This document shows positions 7,174-17,292 of a stretch of DNA of 64,000 nucleotides, one piece after another. Both the position numbers and the translations under genes were made by a program. The notes under the pieces were generated by a model. The model made no database searches, had not been told where the DNA came from, and worked only from the letters and a program-made list of their open reading frames with translations. Position 1 is the stretch's first letter, and every line of letters starts with the position of its first letter. The stretch comes from Nitrospira sp. MA-1 (GTDB taxonomy: Bacteria; Nitrospirota; Nitrospiria; Nitrospirales; UBA8639): NCBI GenBank assembly GCA_032139905.1, contig JAQJDB010000003.1, forward strand, positions 1 to 64,000. The letters run 5' to 3'.

Positions 7174-9547
7174 GAACCTTCAAGGGGCTTCAAAAATAAC
7201 CACCCCTGTGCAGTCGGTCGAGAAATGGGAGCAGGCCTTTGATGCCCTCACGGATCATGTCATGATTTTAGACAGCACAGGGACGATTGTCTGGACCAAT
7301 CGAGCCATTCGTGACCAGGTCCAACCAAAAATCGGCCCATTGGTCGGACAACATTACCGCATACCCTACTATGGAGCGACCATCCCTAAAAACCCTCCGC
7401 CATGGGAAACGGTGTTAGCAGGCGCCCTGTCTGCGGTGGTGGAAACACAGTTTCCTTCTCTCCCAGGGGATTTCCTGGTCTCATGCTACCCCCTCTTCGA
7501 CTCCAATGGCATTCAATGGGGTGCCATTTCTGTGGTTAAAGATATTACAGAACGCAAACGGATTGATGAAGCACTGCGAAAAATAGCCCAAAGTGATCCG
7601 GCTCCCGGCAGTATGGCGTTTTTGCGATTTCTGGTGAGAGATCTCTGTCAGGCCCTAAATGTGCCCTATGCCATATTAGCGGAATTGGAATCGCCGACTC
7701 ACCCGCTCACCCAAACTGTCGCCATTTGGTCCAACGGGACCTTTGGCGAGAATATGCCTTGGACGCCACCTCCCAGGATTTTTGAAGAACTTTTGAAAGT
7801 CAAAGGATGCCATGGGGACAATTTGGAATCGCCGCTCTTTCCTCCCGACTCCCCTCTCGGGTCATGGTCGATCATCAGCTATTTGGGAACGGCCCTCCGT
7901 GGCCAGACGGGACAAATTATCGGGCTCCTGTTTATCTTTAGTCCAATGGCCATTCGCAACATTCATGTGGCGCAATCCATCATTCAACTCTTTGCAGCTA
8001 GAGCGGCAGGTGAACTCCAACGTAAAAAAGCCGAAGATGCCTTGCGGGATAGTGAGCAGCGCTATCGAGCCATCGTGGAACATGCCTATGACTTAATCAT
8101 TGAAACCACCGCGACGGGTGAATGTCAGTACGTCACACCAAATTGTCTCAAGGTCCTGGGCTATGGGGCTGCCGACATGCTGGGAAAAAGTTTTTTTGAC
8201 TTTGTCCATCCCGAAGAACGGGGGCCTTTATCTGCGTCCTTTCATTCTCATCTCAAGGCACTTCAGGAAATTGATATGGTATGCCGGTTGCAAACGAAAC
8301 AGTCTGAGTGGCGATGGTTTGAAAGTCACATCCATCCCTTCCGAACCAGCGTCGGGACGGTCGTGGGCGTGATCGTGACACGAGACATCACGGAATGGAA
8401 ACGCCTGGAGGAAGAACGCATACGTGCCACCAAACTCGAGTCTGTTGGGTTACTGGCCGGCGGGATTGCGCATGATTTCAATAATATTCTCACGTCCGTA
8501 TTTGCCAATATCGGGCTGGCCAAAATGGTCACGGCCAAACATACGCCACCCCATGGAGAGAAAGTTATTGAACGACTGGAGGCGGCAGAAAAAGCCTGTT
8601 TGCGTGCGCGGGACCTTACCAAGCAACTGCTGACTTTTGCGAAAGGAGGGGCTCCGGTTAAAAGCACGACATCGGTGGCCTCAATCATTACCGACACGAT
8701 TCAATTTGCCTTACGAGGCTCTGCCGTCCGATGCACCACGCATCTTCCCGATGACCTCTGGCCGGTTGAGGTCGATGAAGGACAAATCAGTCAGGTCATA
8801 CAAAATCTTGTGATTAATAGCGACCAGGCGATGCCGGAGGGAGGCACCATTAGCGTCGTCGCAAAGAAATTTCTGGTGAACGCTCAATCCACCCTTCCTC
8901 TCAAATCCGGCAAGTATGTCTGTGTATCCGTCGCTGATCAAGGGATCGGCATTCCTGACGACCATCTCCAAAAGATCTTTGATCCTTACTTTACAACCAA
9001 ACAAAAAGGGAGCGGACTGGGCCTCGCCACGACCTATTCCATCATGAAACGACATGGAGGGCATGTGACCGTGACCTCTTCTCTCGGCCACGGCACATGC
9101 TTCACCCTGTATCTCCCCGCTTCAACCTCCCTGACGACGAAAAACGAGGAGACACCGGAAAGCCTCGTGCAAGGAACAGGACGGATTTTAGTGATGGATG
9201 ATGAAGAGGACATCCAGGATGTGCTAGGGAAAATGCTCGAGCACCTCGGATTTGACGTGGACTATACCGACGATGGGCTGAAAGCCATTGCGCTCTATAC
9301 TCGTGCCGTTCAGGACGGCAATCCCTATGTGGCCACCATTCTTGATCTCACTATACCCGGAGGAATGGGAGGGAAGGAAACGTTGCGCCTCATTAAAGAC
9401 TATGATCCAGATGCCAAAGTGATTGTTTCAAGCGGGTATTCCAACGACCCGGTCATGGCGCATGCCAGCCAATTCGGATTTTCAGGTTTTATTGCCAAAC
9501 CGTATAATCTCCTTGATCTGTCTAAAGTTTTAAGTCGTATCTTTTGA
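7166..9547 (+). CDS. Hybrid PAS-GAF-PAS sensor histidine kinase with receiver
   Basis: 793 residues, no transmembrane segments, so a cytosolic sensor. In order: PAS (about 16-130, ending SVVKDITERKR), GAF (about 150-285), second PAS (about 296-420, SEQRYRAIVEHAYDLI to VTRDITEWKR), phosphoacceptor helix with histidine ~438 in LAGGIAHDFNNIL, HATPase with N box NLVINSDQAM (~546), G1 DQGIGIPDDH (~591) and GSGLGLATTYSIMKRHGG, then a C-terminal receiver with RILVMDDEED, phosphoacceptor in ILDLTIPGG (~727), SSGYS and AKPYN. It probably phosphorylates the HD-GYP regulator encoded just upstream, linking redox or ligand sensing to cyclic-di-GMP turnover (inference). Confidence 0.9.
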   Translation: MTKNLQGASKITTPVQSVEKWEQAFDALTDHVMILDSTGTIVWTNRAIRDQVQPKIGPLVGQHYRIPYYGATIPKNPPPWETVLAGALSAVVETQFPSLPGDFLVSCYPLFDSNGIQWGAISVVKDITERKRIDEALRKIAQSDPAPGSMAFLRFLVRDLCQALNVPYAILAELESPTHPLTQTVAIWSNGTFGENMPWTPPPRIFEELLKVKGCHGDNLESPLFPPDSPLGSWSIISYLGTALRGQTGQIIGLLFIFSPMAIRNIHVAQSIIQLFAARAAGELQRKKAEDALRDSEQRYRAIVEHAYDLIIETTATGECQYVTPNCLKVLGYGAADMLGKSFFDFVHPEERGPLSASFHSHLKALQEIDMVCRLQTKQSEWRWFESHIHPFRTSVGTVVGVIVTRDITEWKRLEEERIRATKLESVGLLAGGIAHDFNNILTSVFANIGLAKMVTAKHTPPHGEKVIERLEAAEKACLRARDLTKQLLTFAKGGAPVKSTTSVASIITDTIQFALRGSAVRCTTHLPDDLWPVEVDEGQISQVIQNLVINSDQAMPEGGTISVVAKKFLVNAQSTLPLKSGKYVCVSVADQGIGIPDDHLQKIFDPYFTTKQKGSGLGLATTYSIMKRHGGHVTVTSSLGHGTCFTLYLPASTSLTTKNEETPESLVQGTGRILVMDDEEDIQDVLGKMLEHLGFDVDYTDDGLKAIALYTRAVQDGNPYVATILDLTIPGGMGGKETLRLIKDYDPDAKVIVSSGYSNDPVMAHASQFGFSGFIAKPYNLLDLSKVLSRIF

Positions 9548-9559
9548 CGGTGCCCCCGA

Positions 9560-10600
9560 TCAGGAACAGGTCGACGAAAAATGTTCGGATAAGGCTTGTG
9601 GAGCAAAAATACCCCGTTCAGTGATGATACCGGCAATCAAGTCGGCCGGGGTCACGTCGAATGCCGGGTTCCAGACTTCCACACCGTGAGGAGCAATCAT
9701 TTGCCCACTATGCAAAGAGGTCACTTCGGACGGGCTCCGCTCTTCAATGGGAATACCGTTCCCATCCGCTGTTTCCATATCAATGGTCGATGAAGGGGCG
9801 GCCACATAAAAAGGGATGCCATGGGCATGGGCCAGGACCGCCACCGAATAGGTTCCGATCTTATTGGCCACATCGCCATTGGCAGCAATCCGGTCAGCCC
9901 CCACGACGCAACAGTGAATCCGGCCCTGTCGCATCAGGGCCCCCGCCGCATTATCGGTAATCAAGGTCACGGGAATACCATCCTGCTGAAGCTCCCAGGC
10001 CGTCAGACGGGCCCCTTGGAGAACGGGTCGGGTCTCATCGGCAAAGACCCGAATCTTTTTCCCCTGCTCCCAGGCCGCCCTGACCACTCCCAAAGCCGTT
10101 CCATAGCCTGCCGTTGCCAGGGCTCCGGCGTTACAATGCGTGAGAATATGATCTCCATCACGAATAATTGCGGCGCCAAACGTGCCAATGGCCCGGTTCA
10201 CCCGAAGGTCCTCCTCCAAAATAACCAGAGCTTCTTCCTGTAATCGTTTTTGGATTTCTTGAACAGGTGCACTGGACATATCCGTCATCACACGTTTCAT
10301 CCGGTCGACGGCCCAGAATAAATTCACGGCGGTCGGACGCGTCGCGGCCAGCGTGCGACAGACCTCTTCCATATAGCCGGAAAACCGCTCATGCTGAGTC
10401 TCCTCACATTGCCGGGCCCCTAAGGCGATGCCCAAAGCCGCCGTCACTCCAATGGCAGGCGCACCCCGTACGCTCAAATTCCGAATCGCTTCAGCCACCT
10501 CCTGATAGGTGCCACAATGAAGAAATCGCACTTCTCCGGGGAGGGCCCGTTGATCCAGAATCACGACATGATTATTTTTCCATTCAACCGTTGGAATCAT
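9560..10600 (-). CDS. mtnA: S-methyl-5-thioribose-1-phosphate isomerase
   Basis: 346 residues, the usual MtnA length, starting at ATG 10600 with AAGGAAG 8 nt upstream. It converts methylthioribose-1-phosphate to methylthioribulose-1-phosphate in the methionine salvage pathway. Family signatures are present: [19 protein letters not shown], the catalytic cysteine in [20 protein letters not shown], and the catalytic aspartate in [20 protein letters not shown]. eIF2B-alpha-like relatives lack this cysteine context, so the isomerase call is firm. It is convergent with the histidine kinase (12 bases apart) and downstream of the AsmA-like gene on the same strand; no other salvage gene is in the window. 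Confidence 0.95.
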   Translation of the reverse strand: MIPTVEWKNNHVVILDQRALPGEVRFLHCGTYQEVAEAIRNLSVRGAPAIGVTAALGIALGARQCEETQHERFSGYMEEVCRTLAATRPTAVNLFWAVDRMKRVMTDMSSAPVQEIQKRLQEEALVILEEDLRVNRAIGTFGAAIIRDGDHILTHCNAGALATAGYGTALGVVRAAWEQGKKIRVFADETRPVLQGARLTAWELQQDGIPVTLITDNAAGALMRQGRIHCCVVGADRIAANGDVANKIGTYSVAVLAHAHGIPFYVAAPSSTIDMETADGNGIPIEERSPSEVTSLHSGQMIAPHGVEVWNPAFDVTPADLIAGIITERGIFAPQALSEHFSSTCS

Positions 10601-10707
10601 CCTGGCTTCCTTTCACTCGATCTGTTCTCGCCACCTCAATTGGTTCATCACCCTTCCCACTTTCTCTCAAGGTCCATCAGAAAGTCGCATCGGCAAAGAT
10701 ACGCGGC

Positions 10708-13700
10708 TCACAAGGTACCGGGTACGCCGGATATGTTGGAATCAGGAGAGAGGGAATCCTCGTCTCCCTTAGAGCCTTTCAATAAATCATAGGGCAGAGT
10801 CAATGTATTTTTCAAAACATCAAACGCTAATTTGGCCAAACCGGTCAACCCTGTTTTCACGGATTCCATGGGAAGATATTCGACCTCCGGCTCACCCAAC
10901 GGTCCTGCAATTGAAAACATGGCTGTGGCGATGCCCTTCCGATCTCCGGAAAAAATTCGTCCAAAGAGAGGAAGGTCTTTCAAGAGATCCGAATAGGCCC
11001 CAAAAGGGCTGACGGCGGAAATGCCTTCAAGCCGATCACCTTTCCAGTCATACATGCCTGCCGCCGAGATTTTCATGATTGGACTCTGTATCAACATATC
11101 TTTGGTGGAAAATACACCGTCTTCCACCGTAAGTTTGCTGCTCACGGTCGTAAACGGAAATCCATTCGCTTCAAGATCAACTTTTTCCCTGAGGACATGC
11201 GGTAAGTTTAAAAGCGTCAATATTCGCGGGACAATAGTGCCTTTACGGATATAGCCTTCGCCCAGCGAAACTTCAAGACTTCCATTGAGAGTGGGAATGA
11301 TGCCGCGGTCATCCCGCCCATGGCCTTGGAGCATGCCTCGCACAGCCATCTTTCCGGTGATCCATCGACGTTCCTCGCCAAAGAGACTCAAGACGTTCTC
11401 AAAAGGCAAATCCTTCGCCTGAAATGACGCGCGCATGGCGGCCGGTCGATTTTCAGGAAGATGAACAAAGAACCGCCCCCCGACGGTGCCATGTTCCGCC
11501 ACTATCGCTTGCACTTTATCCACTGACACCAGATTGTCATGAATCCTCAACACGCCCGATAATTTTTTTCCGGAAAGCGTCTTATAGCTCGGACGGTCGA
11601 TATACACAGAACCTTCCAGCGATCCATGCGCTGCTAACCACTCGATCCCATCCCGGATGGCTGATCGTCCTTCCTTGGGAATCAGTAAATCAATATCGAA
11701 TTGAGGCGAGTCAAACAGGACACTGACGATCGGTGTGGTTTTCCAGTTTTTCATAAATCCCGTGATGACGGCTTCACTATTTTTCAGGCGAAACTCCATG
11801 CGCTTCAGATCAAGCAGATTCTCATCCACTTTCAGTCGAACAAACAAATTCGAAATTGGATCGGTCATCCCGCGAAGAGCCACGACCCCTTCGGTTAAGG
11901 CGACCCAACCTTTGGTGTTCCACTGGGTCCAATCGGTTCCGCGTCCGCTGCCTTTCAGTTGAACTTCGAGAATTCCTGACTGGATGATATCTCCCAGAAC
12001 ACGGATGCCTTCCGGCAGCACACCTAAATACACCGGTCCGGAATCAAACCGGGCCTCCCAGGTGACCTTCGGGCGATACCGTATGGTCCCCTGTCCCCGA
12101 AGACGTAGAGGCAGCATGATCAGTTCCACTCGTTCAAAATGCACCCGACTCCCGGGACGGAACTGTCCCTCAAACTCAAGGCGTCCATCCTGACCCGCAT
12201 GTTTCCGCAAAAGAGACGGTACGGCAATGAGAGCGTCTCGCGCATCAATCCACCCTTTCAATTTGGGATGACCGGTCGGACCGGTCAGAATGACCGAGGC
12301 GGTAAGCGGACCGGTCATTTGCATCCCAGGTGATGTCGCCTGAGTCTCGGAAACCGGCAACAGGTCCTCACCGGCAAACCCGCCCTGAATGGTGAGCGAA
12401 TCAAACCGGGGGACTCCCTGATAGTTGATAGTCCCATTCAACGCCAGTGGGAAGGCACCCACATTTCCCTGTATGCCTTGAAACACGGTACTCTCCCGGG
12501 AAAAAATAATCGTACCGTGGCCTTCAGTCAAAGGATGAGGAAGACCCGGAATCTGAATCACCAGGCCCTCAGGATTAAACTCACCAGACTGGAACATCAA
12601 TCCGGGAGATTCCAAAAGATTACCGGTAAACTGCAGGCGAAGCAGGCCGGTGCCATCCAAGACCTTCCATGAACTCAACAGACCAAAATCGGTTGGCGCT
12701 CCCAACTGCGTCACGACCTGTCGAACCTTCTCCGCAGGTACAGGCCCTTGAATGCCCACATTCCCCCACGGGCCTGACTCTTTTAACAAAAAGAGGCCTT
12801 CCGTCACTTCAACCGGAATACCGTCATAAATGCCGTGCACCTCGGACAATTGAATTCGATCGGGTTCCACCACCACCGTCCCTTGGATGTGGTCGGTGGT
12901 AGGCCAATCAGGAATACGGAGATAGCCATCGGTTAAACGAAACGTGCCGGTGACGGAAGTCCTCACATCTTCACGCGTGGAGCCGGTAACCCGTGCTTCG
13001 GCAATATTCAGTCCGCCTCCCCACTCGCCTGTGCCCCATACGGGCAGCAGGTCATCCGGCATCCACGTCCTGGGCAGATATTGTCGAATCATGTCGAGAT
13101 CCACATTGGAGGATCGCATGGAGAACCCCATCATATGATGTCCGTCTTCCAGCATTTCAGTATTGGCCGAACCATCCAAATCAATAAAAGAACTGGACAG
13201 GTTAATTTTAGAGAGAGAAAGTCGGGAAGTTTTCGCATTCTGGACCCAGGTGACCTGAGACTTGACCGACAGCGTACCGGGGACCTCCACCAGCGATTGA
13301 CCGTTCGGCAGGAATTCCCCAATTTGCTTGATCTCCAAGTCATCAGCCCTCACCTTCCCGGAGAAGGTAATCTGCTCAAAACCAACCGGCTCGTTGATGA
13401 CGGAATGCAGCGGAGTCTCCCAAAGCGCCTCAAGTTCCCCCTTGATGCGAAAAGGCGCCAACTCTTCGGTCTGACGGATTTTTCCAGACAAATCGAACGT
13501 CGAGTCAATTGAGGACCCTTCATGACTGGTCTCAGAGACGAAGGCCACATCTTCAATAACAAATCCTCGAACGCTTTCTCGAGGTGACTCATCAATCACG
13601 ATAATTTTGCCGTCCGTCACCTCAAATTTTCCCAGCACCAGAAATTCCGCTAAGGACACAATGGGCGAATCATTGCTGGCATAGCTCAGAAAACGCCATT

Positions 13701-14067
13701 CCCCCCCTGACTCACGACGCAATTCAATTTCGGGAGACTCTACCAAAAACTCCCGCACCACAATTTTTTTCATGAGCAACGGCCAGATTCCCAGGTCCAA
13801 ACTCATGGATTTCGCACGAAACACCGCATGCGACTCAGGCTGCTCCTGAACCACAATGTCCGAAACCAAAAAATGCGGAGAGGGAAATAGAGCGAAGGAA
13901 GTCTGTCCCACCGTCACGTGCGAACCAAACGTGCGTTGAATTTGTTGCAGAGCCAGATTCTTCAGATAATCGGGATTTAAAAACAAGGGAAGCACGATCA
14001 GCGCAATCGTCAAGATGAGGGCAGCGAATGCGCCCCACCAGAACATCTGTTTGCCGGACCATCGCAC
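10708..14067 (-). CDS. Large AsmA/TamB-type envelope protein
   Basis: 1119 residues from GTG 14067 (GAGGAG upstream). One N-terminal transmembrane helix at about 8-28 (FWWGAFAALILTIALIVLPL), then NPDYLKNLALQQIQRTFGSH and VTVGQTSFALFPSPHFLVSD, the AsmA opening in which the helix is followed by a long repetitive beta-strand body. The C-terminal part (GSLEVSLGEGYIRKGTIVPR, LNLPHVL, KDMLIQSPIMKISAAGMYDW) matches the DUF3971/AsmA_2 end of the YhdP/TamB-like family. Members span the periplasm as a lipid-conducting groove between inner and outer membrane. A role in phospholipid traffic is therefore likely from family knowledge. Confidence 0.82.
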   Translation of the reverse strand: MRWSGKQMFWWGAFAALILTIALIVLPLFLNPDYLKNLALQQIQRTFGSHVTVGQTSFALFPSPHFLVSDIVVQEQPESHAVFRAKSMSLDLGIWPLLMKKIVVREFLVESPEIELRRESGGEWRFLSYASNDSPIVSLAEFLVLGKFEVTDGKIIVIDESPRESVRGFVIEDVAFVSETSHEGSSIDSTFDLSGKIRQTEELAPFRIKGELEALWETPLHSVINEPVGFEQITFSGKVRADDLEIKQIGEFLPNGQSLVEVPGTLSVKSQVTWVQNAKTSRLSLSKINLSSSFIDLDGSANTEMLEDGHHMMGFSMRSSNVDLDMIRQYLPRTWMPDDLLPVWGTGEWGGGLNIAEARVTGSTREDVRTSVTGTFRLTDGYLRIPDWPTTDHIQGTVVVEPDRIQLSEVHGIYDGIPVEVTEGLFLLKESGPWGNVGIQGPVPAEKVRQVVTQLGAPTDFGLLSSWKVLDGTGLLRLQFTGNLLESPGLMFQSGEFNPEGLVIQIPGLPHPLTEGHGTIIFSRESTVFQGIQGNVGAFPLALNGTINYQGVPRFDSLTIQGGFAGEDLLPVSETQATSPGMQMTGPLTASVILTGPTGHPKLKGWIDARDALIAVPSLLRKHAGQDGRLEFEGQFRPGSRVHFERVELIMLPLRLRGQGTIRYRPKVTWEARFDSGPVYLGVLPEGIRVLGDIIQSGILEVQLKGSGRGTDWTQWNTKGWVALTEGVVALRGMTDPISNLFVRLKVDENLLDLKRMEFRLKNSEAVITGFMKNWKTTPIVSVLFDSPQFDIDLLIPKEGRSAIRDGIEWLAAHGSLEGSVYIDRPSYKTLSGKKLSGVLRIHDNLVSVDKVQAIVAEHGTVGGRFFVHLPENRPAAMRASFQAKDLPFENVLSLFGEERRWITGKMAVRGMLQGHGRDDRGIIPTLNGSLEVSLGEGYIRKGTIVPRILTLLNLPHVLREKVDLEANGFPFTTVSSKLTVEDGVFSTKDMLIQSPIMKISAAGMYDWKGDRLEGISAVSPFGAYSDLLKDLPLFGRIFSGDRKGIATAMFSIAGPLGEPEVEYLPMESVKTGLTGLAKLAFDVLKNTLTLPYDLLKGSKGDEDSLSPDSNISGVPGTL

Positions 14068-14321
14068 TACATGACTCTCCTCGGATGAGCAGATACCCTA
14101 ACCGTTGTGTGTGTGACGTGAGGAATGGGAACCATGAAAATTACTTCTCCATCATACCGAAATCCGTTGGAAATGTAAGAATGACTCCAACCCTCCATGG
14201 ACTGCAGGGAAGCACAGACGGCAGAAGTCATTCGCCCTCCCCGGCCCGCCATCCGGGGAAATTGGCATCGTAGTGGTTCGTTATCGGATAGCCGTCCCAT
14301 GTTAGGTGCCCCAGCGGTTTC

Positions 14322-14350
14322 TTGACAGCTCCCCAGGGCTGGGATATCCT
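14322..14350 (+). promoter_or_regulatory. Sigma70-like promoter for the HD-domain gene
   Basis: A perfect TTGACA (14322-14327), 17-nt spacer and TATCCT (14345-14350). An in-frame TTG that would extend the HD gene coincides with the -35 box, which argues that the gene starts farther downstream. Confidence 0.6.
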
Positions 14351-14432
14351 GCCACACTCTTATACACTGCATAATCCTTACGCTTTTTGTCATGAGGATT
14401 ATATCATTCTAGCCGTTGTTTCCCGGCAAACA

Positions 14433-15287
14433 TTGAAATCTACCCACACCGTTCTCACCCGCACACAGGTGGTCTCGCTGCTGAAATGGTACGACCGGCC
14501 GCATCCCACCCGACCCGATCGCATGATTCCCGGATATGACAAAGCGCATGCGCTCCGGACGTCACGCATGTGTGTGGCGGTCGCGGCGGCTCTAGGACAT
14601 CCACTCTCCCGACTCCGTCAATTTGAAGCCGCCTGTCTGCTGCATGATATGGGGCGAGCCGGGCTTGATCCGGTCCTGTTCGGCCAAATCTGGTCATGGG
14701 CCAAGGAACAGAAGATCCCGACCCGGCCGCGGGAATGGCGCACCCGCTATCCCGACACCCCCTATGGCCGTGAATCGCACGCCTTCATCGCCCAGTATGG
14801 AGCAGAACTCCAAGCCCGAGGCGTGAAGCTCACCCCTGCGGTCAAAGATCACATCGACATGCGGTTGGGATTTGCCCGACGCCTCAAAAAATATCTCCGT
14901 CCGGTGAAAACGGCCATCGCCACAATGGACATCCCCTGGTCGCCCTGGATGGAACGCATCATGTTGTACTACTATTACCCGGAAAAACTCGAACGCGCTG
15001 CCCCCTGGACACACCAACTCGCGGAAATCTTAGTCGCCTGCGAACAATTGGAAGCCTATAGCAATCACCGGCGCGGAAAAGATTATTACGCGCGCGCAGA
15101 AGAAAGTTTTGCCGCCGCCTTCACCTATCTCCGTCAACTCACCTCCCAGCGGATCGTCAGTCAAGAGGTCTTGGATCTCATCTGCCGGCTCACCAGGGAA
15201 GGGCGTTTCACGTCGGTTTTACGACAGGCGCGCGGGGGCACCCTTTCACCAGCCGATCAACAATTTTTACAAACCGTCTCGTGCTAA
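14433..15287 (+). CDS. HD-domain protein
   Basis: About 284 residues if TTG 14433 is used; the stop at 15285-15287 is firm and the start is not, because no good ribosome site is visible and a promoter occupies 14322-14350. A histidine in GYDKAHALRTSRM, the HD pair in ACLLHDMGRAGLDP and later YYYPEKLERAAPWTHQLAEI with a C-terminal helical bundle make it an HD-superfamily metal-dependent phosphohydrolase. The GYP signature of cyclic-di-GMP phosphodiesterases is absent. Substrate unknown. The next gene starts 9 bases downstream, so the two probably form an operon with the protease behind them. Confidence 0.6.
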   Translation: MKSTHTVLTRTQVVSLLKWYDRPHPTRPDRMIPGYDKAHALRTSRMCVAVAAALGHPLSRLRQFEAACLLHDMGRAGLDPVLFGQIWSWAKEQKIPTRPREWRTRYPDTPYGRESHAFIAQYGAELQARGVKLTPAVKDHIDMRLGFARRLKKYLRPVKTAIATMDIPWSPWMERIMLYYYYPEKLERAAPWTHQLAEILVACEQLEAYSNHRRGKDYYARAEESFAAAFTYLRQLTSQRIVSQEVLDLICRLTREGRFTSVLRQARGGTLSPADQQFLQTVSC

Positions 15288-15295
15288 GGATGCCC

Positions 15296-15718
15296 ATGTC
15301 CGTCATCACTCACTCCCTCAACATTTCCATGACCGGCGATTCGAACATCGAGAACCTCACAGGGCACATTCAACGCATACTCGCAGAGTCCGGCCTTCAA
15401 GGTGGAATACTCACCCTCTTCGTGCAACATACGACGGCCTCGGTCATGATCATCGAAGATGAGCCAGGCATTCGTGCCGATACGAAAAAATTTTGGAACC
15501 GCACCATACCGGCTGATCCTCATTTAGAACATAATACGCGGAACGCCGGAGAAGATAACGGCCACTCCCACCTTCGCGGTCAGTTACAGGGGCCTTCGCT
15601 GACCATTCCGTTCGTGAATGGTGCCTTAACCCTGGGCACGTGGCAACAAGTCGTTTTGATCGATTTTGATACCAGACCACGAACTAGAAATCTGGTCCTC
15701 CAGCTCATGGGAGAATAG
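15296..15718 (+). CDS. YjbQ family protein (thiamine-phosphate synthase-like)
   Basis: 140 residues from ATG 15296, with TAAGGA 5 nt upstream; ATG 15290 is an alternative. The family signature is complete: GILTLFVQHTTASVMIIEDE, HNTRNAGEDNGHSHLRGQ, GPSLTIPFVNGALTLGTWQ and LIDFDTRPRTRNLVLQL. Histidines line one pocket in known structures. Members can substitute weakly for thiamine-phosphate synthase when overproduced in E. coli, but the physiological role is open. It follows the HD gene by 8 bases and precedes the protease by 24. Confidence 0.88.
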   Translation: MSVITHSLNISMTGDSNIENLTGHIQRILAESGLQGGILTLFVQHTTASVMIIEDEPGIRADTKKFWNRTIPADPHLEHNTRNAGEDNGHSHLRGQLQGPSLTIPFVNGALTLGTWQQVVLIDFDTRPRTRNLVLQLMGE

Positions 15719-15742
15719 CACCGAACCGGGAAACACTTTCGT

Positions 15743-16930
15743 ATGCGTCTTCACCACATTCCCCGGACCATCCATCCTCGCCAGGAAATACCCAGAGACC
15801 AACCATACCGGCTCTCCACCGAATGGCAGGGGCTTCTCCTCCCGGTCCTGTTCGTCACGCTTCTTTTGCCACACACCGCCATGGGCGAGGCATTCGTCCC
15901 GAAACAGGCGCAATCGGTTCCTGCCCAGCCCTCGCATCTATACCTCGTCGCCCAGCAATCGCTTGGTCCAGAAGAACTCAACACCATTGCCGTCTTTGAA
16001 AAAGCGGCACAGTCGGTGGTCTACATCACCAATACGGCTGTCCGTCGGGATATCTGGTCGCTCAATACATTCGAAGTCCCGCAAGGGTCGGGATCCGGAT
16101 TCATATGGAACCGGCAGGGACATATTGTTACCAATTACCACGTCATCTATGGCGCGGATTCCATACAAGTGGTGCTGGACGATCAATCCACCCGTGACGC
16201 GCGCATCATCGGGGTCGACCCTGATCATGATCTGGCCGTGCTCCAGATCACCGGCAAGACCGACACACTTATGCCGTTGGACATCGGAAATTCTCAGGAC
16301 CTTCGCGTCGGTCAACGCGTATTGGCCATCGGCAATCCCTTCGGACTAGATCACACCCTCACCACCGGGGTCGTCAGTGCCCTGGGACGTTCGATTAAAT
16401 CGGTGAATGACCGGACGATTGAAGGTGCCATCCAAACCGATGCGGCCATCAACCCCGGCAATTCCGGTGGACCGCTCTTAAACAGCGCAGGGAAACTCAT
16501 TGGCGTCAACACCCAGATTGTCAGTCCCAGTGGAGCCTACGCGGGCATTGGCTTTGCGGTGCCGGTCGACATTGTCAAACGTATTGTCCCGCAACTCATT
16601 CAACATGGAAAAGTCATTCGTCCCGGCCTGGGCATCTCACTCATCCCGGATGCCATCGCCGCCCGCTGGGGGATCAAAGGCATCGTCATTGCCAAAGTCC
16701 TGCCGGGAAGTATGGCGGACAAGGCGGGCCTGCAAGGCTTAGAAGAAACGGCAAACGGACGGATTCGATTAGGTGACGTGATCACCGCCATTGATGGAGA
16801 GACGCTACGAACCTATGACGACCTCGCTCGCATGTTAGACCGGCACAATGTCGGAGACCGCATCAAACTCGGCATCCGACGCAACGGCAAAGAACACACG
16901 CTCTCCCTCCATCTCCAAGCCGTCCAATAA
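15743..16930 (+). CDS. HtrA/DegP-type periplasmic serine protease with PDZ domain
   Basis: 395 residues. The N-terminus has a long polar stretch, then a hydrophobic core at about 30-46 (GLLLPVLFVTLLLPHTAMGE), consistent with export. The trypsin-like domain shows the full triad: histidine in VTNYHVIYGAD, aspartate in DPDHDLAVLQI and serine in INPGNSGGPLLNSAG. One PDZ domain follows (PGLGISLIPD to VGDRIKLGIRRNGK, with the carboxylate loop near GLGI). One PDZ makes it DegS/HhoA-like rather than two-PDZ DegP. The IS element starts five bases after its stop codon, so the insertion spared the gene but probably cut its natural terminator. Confidence 0.9.
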   Translation: MRLHHIPRTIHPRQEIPRDQPYRLSTEWQGLLLPVLFVTLLLPHTAMGEAFVPKQAQSVPAQPSHLYLVAQQSLGPEELNTIAVFEKAAQSVVYITNTAVRRDIWSLNTFEVPQGSGSGFIWNRQGHIVTNYHVIYGADSIQVVLDDQSTRDARIIGVDPDHDLAVLQITGKTDTLMPLDIGNSQDLRVGQRVLAIGNPFGLDHTLTTGVVSALGRSIKSVNDRTIEGAIQTDAAINPGNSGGPLLNSAGKLIGVNTQIVSPSGAYAGIGFAVPVDIVKRIVPQLIQHGKVIRPGLGISLIPDAIAARWGIKGIVIAKVLPGSMADKAGLQGLEETANGRIRLGDVITAIDGETLRTYDDLARMLDRHNVGDRIKLGIRRNGKEHTLSLHLQAVQ

Positions 16931-16996
16931 ATAATGGTCTTCCCCCGAATTTACGGACACATCTAAAAAGCCTCATACTAGGCAAGGAGGTGTGTC

Positions 16997-17284
16997 ATGG
17001 AGCAACGGAGAAAGTACAGCCAAGAGTTTAAGCAGGAAGCCGTTCAACTGACCAAACAGGCCGGTGGGGCGATTACCCAAGTGGCGAAGGCTTTAGGCCT
17101 TAATGCGGCCATGTTGGGGCGGTGGTGTCGGGAGGCCGGACGGCGAGGGGCGAAAGCTTTTCCAGGCACTGGGATGCCTCACGATCAAGAGTTGGCTCGC
17201 CTCAAACGTGAATTGGCCCTGGTCACTCGCGAGCGGGATTTTTTAAAAGAGGCGGCAGCGTTCTTCGCCAAGACCTCCCGATAA
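16997..17284 (+). CDS. IS3 transposase OrfA
   Basis: 95 residues, preceded by CAAGGAGGTGTGTC. Residues 5-50 are the helix-turn-helix of IS3 OrfA (YSQEFKQEAVQLTKQ, ITQVAKALGLNAAMLGRWCR) and residues 60-92 a leucine-rich coiled coil (LARLKRELALVTRERDFLKE) used for multimerisation. It recognises the inverted repeats. The frame ends in TAA, but a slippery site at 17242-17248 lies in the coiled-coil segment and should yield an OrfAB fusion. Confidence 0.93.
   Translation: MEQRRKYSQEFKQEAVQLTKQAGGAITQVAKALGLNAAMLGRWCREAGRRGAKAFPGTGMPHDQELARLKRELALVTRERDFLKEAAAFFAKTSR
17242..17248 (+). promoter_or_regulatory. Slippery heptamer for programmed -1 frameshifting
   Basis: T TTA AAA in the OrfA reading phase (preceded by GAT TT). 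Slipping back one base enters the OrfB frame, which is open from here to OrfB with no stop. The heptamer fits X XXY YYZ. I did not find an obvious stimulatory stem, so efficiency cannot be judged. Confidence 0.55.
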
Positions 17285-17292
17285 GGGATGCC